From JALYUM01 sp036688685 (GTDB lineage: Bacteria > Pseudomonadota > Gammaproteobacteria > Burkholderiales > Burkholderiaceae_D): a DNA stretch of 23,460 nucleotides. The notes beneath the pieces were generated by a model. That model was not told the origin of the DNA. It did not search any database and saw only the letters and a list, made by a program, of their open reading frames with translations. Each line of letters starts with the position of its first letter. Within the stretch, counting starts at the first letter, position 1. The stretch spans positions 1-23,460 of the forward strand of contig NZ_JAQQPS010000038.1 in the NCBI RefSeq assembly GCF_036688685.1, in the 5' to 3' direction. Position numbers and translations under genes: made by a program. Below, piece by piece: positions 1 through 5,797 of this stretch.

Positions 1-402
1 GGGCGCGTTAAGTCCTTGAATGTAAACGTGTTTTCATGCCGGCCGGACGACGGTGCGGACTTGTGTATAACGAGGTGGGTTAAGGTACAAATCATCGGTA
101 CCGTCATCGATCTGATAGGTGACGCAAATACAGTTTTTTTTGATAAAAGTGGAAGCAAAGATCTCTCGGAATTTCTTGCGCGAGCGGGCGTCTCATTGAT
201 GAAGGCTGCCGCTACGGCAGCAATCGGTGGTGCGATCGCGTCTTTAATCACTGTTGCGGTTGGTGTTTTTTTTGCTGCGGGCGCACCAGTCATTATAGTT
301 GCTGCGCTGGTTATTGCTGGCTTTATAGCGGCAGCATATGGCGTGGACATGATTGATAACGCATTTCAAATAAAAGAGTCGGCTGCCGATTGGGTGAGAT
401 AA
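1..402 (+). CDS. C-terminal part of a possible pore-forming toxin/effector (5' end outside window)
   Basis: The reading frame is open from the first base of the window, so this is the 3' end of a gene whose start is not visible; the TTG at 16 need not be a start. The translation is soluble for about 60 residues and then becomes a long Ala/Gly/Val/Ile-rich hydrophobic stretch (about nt 200-345) with a small turn, ending in a YGVDMID motif and a short polar tail. A hydrophobic helical hairpin near the C-terminus is typical of colicin-like pore-forming domains and of several T6SS effector tails. The stop codon overlaps the start of a six-helix membrane protein by one base (TAATG), the usual order of toxin then immunity gene. 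The fragment at 1184-1564 ends in a similar way (YVVDIVD). The pore-forming role is inferred from hydropathy and context, not from a recognised domain. Confidence 0.5.
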   Translation, partial: GRVKSLNVNVFSCRPDDGADLCITRWVKVQIIGTVIDLIGDANTVFFDKSGSKDLSEFLARAGVSLMKAAATAAIGGAIASLITVAVGVFFAAGAPVIIVAALVIAGFIAAAYGVDMIDNAFQIKESAADWVR

Positions 403-1124
403 TGCATAAAGTTAACTTTTCATCTCTGCTGATCTCCTTCTCAATTTTGTTTATCGCTTCAGGAGGTGGTTGGCTGATGACAGCTAAAGCAGGTGGTGAA
501 GTCGCTGCTGATGAATTTATAAAATTTGGCGGAGCCTTGGCTGTTGCAATATTTATGGGTAAAGTTGCTATTTTTAAAAAAGCAAAATCGCTATTATTTT
601 ATCAAATATTATTCATTGGTGGATTTGGTTTTGATTTGGCATGGTTTTTAAGTTGTTTCTTCTTGCCGCTACTCTGGATGGATGCAATAGGAATTGTAGA
701 AAAAATTGCGGTTGCCATTTTTTATTTTTTAGTTTGTTTTTTTAATGTGCGCCTTGCGCTGAAAATATTTTCGATGAAATGGAATGGAATTGGCGATGCG
801 AAATTTCGGAAAGAATTTGATGTCGGTCAAAATTGTGTTGATTGGTCAAGCGTTTCAAAATCAATGAAACTAACTGCCGTAATATTCGTTCCAGGAATTC
901 CTAAAAAATATGAGGATCTGATCTCTGTTGTGATGTTGTTTCTAATAATTCTCGGTGTAGCACTAAGGAGTGGATCTCCAAAATACAGCATGGTCGCTTT
1001 GAGTATTCCATTCTCAATTTGTGCCGCGTGTTGCTTGCAAATGAGTGTATACCATTTTTCTGAAGCGCGAATGGTAAGAATTATTGAAACAAGAAAAAGC
1101 GTGAAATTAAGAACTTCTTGCTAA
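402..1124 (+). CDS. polytopic inner-membrane protein, candidate immunity protein
   Basis: This 240-residue protein starts at ATG 402, one base into the stop codon of the upstream fragment, with GGGTGAG just ahead as a possible ribosome binding site. A longer frame from TTG 390 is less likely. About six hydrophobic segments are visible, near residues 6-28, 39-58, 64-99 (perhaps two), 100-120, 174-191 and 197-221. A polar loop of about 50 residues separates the fourth from the fifth. No enzyme motif is seen. Immunity proteins against pore-forming toxins are integral inner-membrane proteins, and the overlap with a toxin-tail-like gene suggests that role. The protein at 1578-2372 has the same four-plus-two helix layout and the same position relative to a hydrophobic fragment. 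Base composition is distinctly AT-rich, unlike the core of the window. Specific function not recognised. Confidence 0.6.
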   Translation: MHKVNFSSLLISFSILFIASGGGWLMTAKAGGEVAADEFIKFGGALAVAIFMGKVAIFKKAKSLLFYQILFIGGFGFDLAWFLSCFFLPLLWMDAIGIVEKIAVAIFYFLVCFFNVRLALKIFSMKWNGIGDAKFRKEFDVGQNCVDWSSVSKSMKLTAVIFVPGIPKKYEDLISVVMLFLIILGVALRSGSPKYSMVALSIPFSICAACCLQMSVYHFSEARMVRIIETRKSVKLRTSC

Positions 1125-1183
1125 AATATTAAAGTAGACGTACAGGTGTTCTTGCCTCGAAAAGACCTGATTGTTTAAGGGCC

Positions 1184-1564
1184 GTGGTTTTTACTCGTTG
1201 CCATGGGAAAGCCGATAGCAAGAAGGATGGATACGACTTGGCGGCTGCGTTAATCATAGCGACAATCAAGACGATACTTGTTGCAGTAGGTGTGAGCGTC
1301 ATAGTGGCAATGCTTGTATGGTTCGGGATGGTCATGGCCGGAGTATCGGTCGCAGTGATTGCAGTTGGCGTGCTCACAATAGGAATCGCTTTTGGCTTGA
1401 GTTACGTGGTTGATATCGTGGATAAATCCGCAGGGCGTGCTATCGCGCACGATCCGTCTAATACAGATGGAGTAGCAGCAGTGCTCGCTCCTGCGCTTCG
1501 CGAGGCCAGCAAACTAATCGAAAAAAATTGGGAGTATTTGATGAATAAAATGGCCGGCGATTAG
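1184..1564 (+). CDS. orphan toxin-tail-like fragment, probably pore-forming type
   Basis: The frame is open from 1133, just after a stop. The only usable start is GTG 1184, with AAGGG too close to it to be a convincing ribosome binding site. The 126-residue product begins with about 18 polar residues, then has roughly 70 residues of almost unbroken Val/Ala/Ile/Gly, ending in YVVDIVDKSAG, and a charged helical tail (ALREASKLIEKNW). This matches the layout of the 1-402 fragment and resembles hydrophobic hairpins of pore-forming toxins. It has no N-terminal secretion or trafficking domain of its own, so it may be a displaced C-terminal module left by recombination of a modular effector. The stop lies 13 nt before the next membrane protein gene. 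It may be silent or only translated after recombination. Confidence 0.45.
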   Translation: MVFTRCHGKADSKKDGYDLAAALIIATIKTILVAVGVSVIVAMLVWFGMVMAGVSVAVIAVGVLTIGIAFGLSYVVDIVDKSAGRAIAHDPSNTDGVAAVLAPALREASKLIEKNWEYLMNKMAGD

Positions 1565-1565
1565 C

Positions 1566-1570
1566 AGGAG
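1566..1570 (+). promoter_or_regulatory. ribosome binding site supporting a TTG start
   Basis: AGGAG lies 7 nt upstream of TTG 1578. It is the best Shine-Dalgarno match in the left-hand region and favours the TTG over the downstream ATG at 1635. Confidence 0.6.
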
Positions 1571-1577
1571 ATCAGAT

Positions 1578-2372
1578 TTGACAACGCTATGTGAAGCTAA
1601 TTGTGCAGCCGGTAGCACAAAGCGGATATTCTCAATGTCCCTCATAATTCCCCTATTCATGGGGCTGATGATGTGGGCGCTTGCATTGGGTGCCGCGCCG
1701 GAGTTGCCATTTCAAGAAAACTATTTGGCGACAATCGGTGTTGCAATTAGCAGCCTTGCTATTTTTATTTTTCCTGCTCCCTATTTATTTAGATGGAACT
1801 GGGAGGCAAAATATTACGGATCCTTTTTATTTCCTTTCGCGACAGGGCTGGTATTGGGCGTTTGCCCTATGCTGTGTATCACACTGTATGGCGCCTTGCC
1901 TTTGATCTGGCCCGCGACAGTCTTACTTCTTGAGATCATCGCGATCACTTGGTGGAGTTGGAGGATTGTCGAATTATACAAGGGGATATTCAAATCAAAA
2001 CATCTATTTTATTCCATTTATGTTGAGAAAGAAGATGCGATTTATTACTATTTGCAAGTGGATAAAGCGGTTGTTGAAAACACGATTTGTTTTCGTATAT
2101 CTCCATCATCAATATATTTTATTCCCCCAATGTTGCTGGCTTTTTCGATCTTGCCGTTTGCTCTTTCGGTATCGAAATTCGTTGGAGTTCCATTCACTCA
2201 CATTATTATGGCGATAATTGGTGCTCCGTTAAATCTACTGTTTGTTGGTATTTGCACAAAATGTTGGCTGGTATTTTATCATTATCCAAAAAAGATAAAG
2301 AAAAAAACCGGAAAACGCGTTTACGTCGATATGTCTTCGTTGCCGGAGAAATGTGAAATGCCAAACTTGTAG
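1578..2372 (+). CDS. polytopic inner-membrane protein, second candidate immunity protein
   Basis: A 264-residue protein beginning at TTG 1578, chosen because AGGAG lies 7 nt upstream; ATG 1635 would shorten it by 19 residues. Hydrophobic segments fall near residues 16-40, 48-70, 79-128 (two helices) and 180-235 (two helices). A cytoplasmic-looking polar loop around 130-178 contains YVEKEDAIYYYLQVDK. The C-terminus is strongly basic (KKIKKKTGKR). The four-plus-two helix topology parallels the protein at 402-1124, although I see no clear sequence identity between them. It starts 13 nt after a hydrophobic toxin-tail-like fragment, so an immunity role is inferred. AT-rich codon use sets it apart from the GC-rich core. 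No family recognised with certainty. Confidence 0.6.
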   Translation: MTTLCEANCAAGSTKRIFSMSLIIPLFMGLMMWALALGAAPELPFQENYLATIGVAISSLAIFIFPAPYLFRWNWEAKYYGSFLFPFATGLVLGVCPMLCITLYGALPLIWPATVLLLEIIAITWWSWRIVELYKGIFKSKHLFYSIYVEKEDAIYYYLQVDKAVVENTICFRISPSSIYFIPPMLLAFSILPFALSVSKFVGVPFTHIIMAIIGAPLNLLFVGICTKCWLVFYHYPKKIKKKTGKRVYVDMSSLPEKCEMPNL

Positions 2373-2544
2373 AAACTTTTTTCTTTGCCCATATTCTTTA
2401 GGATCTGCGTCTGGATACCGGAGTGTCATCTGTTTAACGGACACGGCCTGAACCGTAGGTATAGAGATTCTCCCATAGGGCGAGCTTGTGTCCGTTTGCC
2501 AGACTTGACCCTCGAAGACACGCTTGGGTTTGAATCAGCCTTGA

Positions 2545-2859
2545 AGAAGATATTGCAATGGATATCCAGCGATAATCGCAACAAGAATTTTGTTCATGGC
2601 AACAGGAGCTTGGCTTACTGTGATCGCATTCGGCATTCAGGTTTTAATCTGGATTTTCAATAAAAATGAACTTCAGACGTGGTGTAGTCTTTCGCCATTT
2701 GGAACCGCCAAAGACTCAGAGCGCGCTTATAAATCGACCAAAGAACAGGTTGAGTCGATGCAGAAAGTTTTGCTTGAAATGGGTTTAGTGGAGGATAAAA
2801 CACCTAAAGATTTCCCCAAAGTCTATCCTACTTTTGAAGAATTAATTAATCATGACTGA
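2545..2859 (+). pseudogene. fragment of a T6SS effector C-terminus
   Basis: The open frame runs from just after an in-frame stop (2542-2544) to 2859. The recognisable part reads PAIIATRILFMATGAW, then a transmembrane-like stretch, then NKNELQTWCSLSPFG and a polar helix. From memory this resembles the C-terminal end of large Burkholderiales T6SS effectors that finish with a membrane helix, a short W-C-x-FG-like motif and a tail; no search was possible. The nearest candidate starts (TTG 2590, ATG 2596) fall inside the conserved part, so this looks like a truncated remnant. A peptide in another frame just upstream (around 2490-2555) might belong to the same ancestral gene. The last 8 nt overlap the next gene (ATGACTGA), which suggests translational coupling between effector and partner. 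The 217 nt before it (2373-2589) hold nothing else I can support. Confidence 0.45.
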
Positions 2860-3626
2860 TTATCGCTCAAATTCTGATGAATTCGTTGCACATCCTTCCA
2901 GTAAAAATTTAGTGAAAGTAACCGGTAAAATTTCAAACTATAAAAAATTTCGACAAGAAGGTGTTTTTGTTTTTACAAGACCGAAAAGTCCGCGATGGAG
3001 GTTGTTGCTGTATTGGCCTCTATAGCCGGATTGGGCGGCCAGGCAATGGCGACATCTGCCAATGCTCACTCACTGGAGGAGGCGGCGGACTACGTGGAAT
3101 TCGATATTGCAGAAAAAAACATAAAGGGCTGGTTATGGAGAAGTCCATTCGTGGATTTTGATAATGTTGAAATTGCCGTGGAATGGCAAGGGGATCACTA
3201 TGAAGTCTTTAGAGTCTGCCGGCCTGCCGATAGAACAATTGCTCTTTATCCACATTGCTCAAGAGCTCGAACCAGACACGTTAAAAATGCGATAAGGTGG
3301 TGGCTTTTGATGCTGATATTTTTCTATCTATCAGTCTTTGTTATTTATTATTCTGACACTTACGATTTGCACAAAACAATTCAGTATTTTCAAAGTCTTT
3401 TTGAGGAGGGTTGGGATTGGACTTTTTTTGGAGGAATTTTCGCAGCAATAACAGTGCCCACTATTCAATGACTATGCAGTGGATGCCATTTGTACGAGTG
3501 GCCGAAAAAGTATTCGAAACTTTAGAACTTCCAAATGCAAAAAATATCGATTTGGTCAAGTCTTCCCGGACTCAGAAGACGACCAAAGATACCGCAGAGT
3601 ATGGATCAATGTATTTTCGCTATTGA
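2852..3626 (+). pseudogene. 'putative T6SS effector' family membrane protein, two frameshifts
   Basis: Start ATG 2852 overlaps the end of the upstream fragment. The product is spread over three frames. The N-terminus (MTDYRSNSDE to about FTRPK) runs to about 2985. The middle part (AMEVVAVLASIAGLGG, EEAADYVEFDI, GDHYEVFRVCRP, ALYPHCSRARTRH, then two membrane helices) runs to about 3455. The C-terminus (MQWMPFVRVAEKVFETL, LPNAKNIDLVKSS, EYGSMYFRY) ends at 3626. Adding one A to the AAAA run near 2985 and one C to the CCC run near 3453 restores a single 258-residue protein. The pieces match my memory of a Burkholderiales family labelled 'putative type VI secretion system effector'. Its position after a toxin tail makes an immunity or accessory role at least as likely. 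The intact neighbour at 3832-4605 is a paralog. The frameshifts are either real decay or sequence errors. Confidence 0.65.
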
Positions 3627-3831
3627 TCGGTACAGGCTGCTACTTGTGCCTTAAAATGAAGCGCCGCTTGCAAACACCGGTGGCTCAACCAATGAAAATA
3701 ATGACGTCAGATCGATCATCATTGTTTCGGCGCGACAGAAATTAACTCCTTCTAGCGAAGAAAAAACAGGATGTAATAGCACGACCTGATTGCCAGTTTG
3801 TAAATATAAAATTGATTTTAAAGGTTCTCAA

Positions 3832-4605
3832 ATGGGCATCTACGTCATTTCCGGAACAGTCGAAAATTTATTCATTTCCAATAGCTACAAGTATGTGTTA
3901 TGTTCTTCAGATGAAGTAAAAATTATCAGAAAAATCCGTTCGACTGCTTTTACTGTTAGGGAAACTACTAACTACATTTATGTAAATGATGCCGATTCGG
4001 AACAGGATGCTCCTGCGCATTTTGGTTGCAAAGTATCCGGACAATCTGTCATTGGCTGGTTTCATCAAGTAGAATTTTCTAACGGCGACTATATTGACTT
4101 TGTCGTGCGAGAGAACTCGCACTATAAATATGCGCGTGCTGCTCGCGACCCATTACTCCGACTATTTTGGTCCGCGGAATTTCACACCAGGGGACATCTC
4201 GCAGAGCGTAAAAGTCGGAGTTCCGGGGCACTCAAAGCTACGGCGTGGGTCTCGATATTATTGTTCGCGGCGGCATTCTTCGCAGGCGATGAATCAACGC
4301 TGCCAACTTCGGATCGGCTAACAGTTCTGTTGCTGGTTACCGGATTTTGGTTTGCTGTAATATACCTGTTTTTCTGGCTGACATCTTTTCGATCGGATAG
4401 CAATATGCACGAGGCCACAGAAATTTTTGAGATTCTTGGTTTTGCAGACCCTGCCAACGTGAATTTGCCGAAGGGCCACAGACGGTCGGACAAACGATAC
4501 GCAGCCGAATCGGGTGAAGCGCGAGAATGGTTTTGCAATCCTATGCGGTTCCGTTACGACGCGTGTGATCTTGCCGCTGGGGCAGCACGTATCTCTGGCA
4601 ACTAA
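3832..4605 (+). CDS. paralog of the 'putative T6SS effector' membrane protein family
   Basis: Start ATG 3832 is chosen over TTG 3790 because AAAGG lies 7 nt upstream and the product then begins MGIYVISGTVENL, matching VKVTGKISNYKKF of the neighbour. The 257-residue protein has a beta-rich N-terminal part (SGQSVIGWFHQVEF, GDYIDFVVRENSHY), two membrane helices around residues 135-180, and a C-terminal part (MHEATEIFEILGFADPANVN, then MRFRY) that lines up with MQWMPFVRVAEKVFETL and MYFRY of the broken copy at 2852-3626. The family copy next door stops right after FRY, whereas this one runs 15 residues further (DACDLAAGAARISGN), so its stop may have been lost by mutation. The 205 nt between the two copies holds no supported gene. 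Function unknown; an immunity or T6SS-accessory role is inferred from context. Confidence 0.6.
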   Translation: MGIYVISGTVENLFISNSYKYVLCSSDEVKIIRKIRSTAFTVRETTNYIYVNDADSEQDAPAHFGCKVSGQSVIGWFHQVEFSNGDYIDFVVRENSHYKYARAARDPLLRLFWSAEFHTRGHLAERKSRSSGALKATAWVSILLFAAAFFAGDESTLPTSDRLTVLLLVTGFWFAVIYLFFWLTSFRSDSNMHEATEIFEILGFADPANVNLPKGHRRSDKRYAAESGEAREWFCNPMRFRYDACDLAAGAARISGN

Positions 4606-4635
4606 TGCAATTCATGGATTGCAAAATATTTGCAG

Positions 4636-5523
4636 ATGAGATTTTTTATATACCTCGCTATTTTGGCAAGTGTGCCGAATGTATTTGCTGGCAGCGCGCC
4701 GCCTGAATACAACGTTGGTCCGACGTCTGTTAGTGAAAGTGAGCAGCGAATTTTGGTTCACGCGTCAATCCCCATCAGCGTTTCGATTCTCCCGGGTGGC
4801 GCGACCTGGCCACGCATGTCGCTTGACGAAGCTGGGCGGATTTACATCGGCAATGTCGTTGTGGATGCGACTGCAAGATCGACAGTGCGGCAGAGGAAAG
4901 CGACACTGGTGTTGGCGCACGGTGTTGAAATCACTGCAGCAGGAAGCGGGTTTCGCTTTCGGTATGCAGAAAAAAACTGCTTCTTTTCCCTTGAACGGCT
5001 TGGCCTAGATAAGCGGAGAACGGCATTGGAGTCCTTGAGACATTCAAATATCGCGTTTGCCAGTGCGGCGACCGGCCTGCTCGCGCTGGCGACGCGGTTC
5101 GGAGACGACGGCCGGGTATCGAATTATCGGGTTGAAGAACTTGATGTGGGCCAGTGCCAAATTTCGTTTCGCCACGACGTTGGCAATCCCGATCTGCTGG
5201 TCGAGTTGTGTCATTCGACAGAGGGCGGATGGTGGCTGACAGGGTCGATCGAGCAGACGTTGCTGCAATCGACCGATGGCCGCGCCTGGCGTAAAGCGGC
5301 CTTGCCTAAAGGCCTCGGTAGTCTGATCAGTGCATACGTGGCCAATTCCCGGGAGATCTGGCTCGCCGCACTTCTGTCAGCAGCCGGAGCAGAGAGTCCT
5401 TATCTGCTGGTGTATTCAAACGATAGCGGACGATCCTGGCGCAACGTGGTGGCCAACGACCCGGTTCTTGACCGGCTACCTGTCGGTTGGCTCGAAGGAC
5501 AGAAACGCCACGTGCAACAATGA
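4636..5523 (+). CDS. exported protein with Asp-box (sialidase-like) repeats
   Basis: Start ATG 4636 gives a clear signal peptide: MRFFIYLAILASVPNVFA, with likely cleavage after VFA at about residue 18. The TTG at 4630 would only add two residues. The 295-residue protein contains two motifs resembling Asp-boxes of beta-propeller proteins: SNDSGRSW near residue 260 and the shorter STDGRAW near 215. The rest (SLDEAGRIYIG, FASAATGLLALATRFGDDGR) has the rhythm of short beta-blades. It has no catalytic RIP or Arg-triad motif of true sialidases, and with only two blades visible it may be truncated. It lies 30 nt after the T6SS-like paralog on the same strand and could be a periplasmic partner such as an immunity protein, but that is speculation. 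GC content rises through this gene towards that of the core. Confidence 0.6.
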   Translation: MRFFIYLAILASVPNVFAGSAPPEYNVGPTSVSESEQRILVHASIPISVSILPGGATWPRMSLDEAGRIYIGNVVVDATARSTVRQRKATLVLAHGVEITAAGSGFRFRYAEKNCFFSLERLGLDKRRTALESLRHSNIAFASAATGLLALATRFGDDGRVSNYRVEELDVGQCQISFRHDVGNPDLLVELCHSTEGGWWLTGSIEQTLLQSTDGRAWRKAALPKGLGSLISAYVANSREIWLAALLSAAGAESPYLLVYSNDSGRSWRNVVANDPVLDRLPVGWLEGQKRHVQQ

Positions 5524-5590
5524 CGATGCGGTTGCCGCCTGCATTTTCTTAACCCGCGCAGCGTCCTCTCGCTGCGCCAATCCATATACC

Positions 5591-5623
5591 ACACCCCCGT
5601 GTCAGAAAAATGACACACCCCCG
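5591..5623. promoter_or_regulatory. inverted repeat inside direct repeats, candidate operator
   Basis: A perfect 6-bp inverted repeat, GTGTCA-GAAAAA-TGACAC (5599-5616), is flanked by a 9-bp direct repeat ACACCCCCG (5591-5599 and 5615-5623). It lies about 175-207 nt upstream of the TonB receptor start, in the gap after the 4636-5523 gene. The symmetry suggests a dimeric regulator site controlling the receptor. A short terminator is unlikely because no T-run follows. No regulator is assigned. Confidence 0.35.
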
Positions 5624-5797
5624 CGCTTAGCAAGATTTGACAAACATGCATGTCGCGCCGGCCACACAATCCGATGCATCACGGAGAGACGCCGAAGCGT
5701 CCACCGACTGTCATCACTGGAATAACCAAAAAAAATCGAGCAGGCATGCGCACGCCGAGAGGCGGCTTTGTCAACCACACAGTTTCGGGGAAAAGTC

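Noticed and set aside
5637..5670. Sigma-70 promoter with TTGACA at 5637-5642
   Set aside because: The -35 hexamer is perfect, but no -10-like hexamer lies at 16-18 nt; CACAAT at 5665 is 22 nt away.
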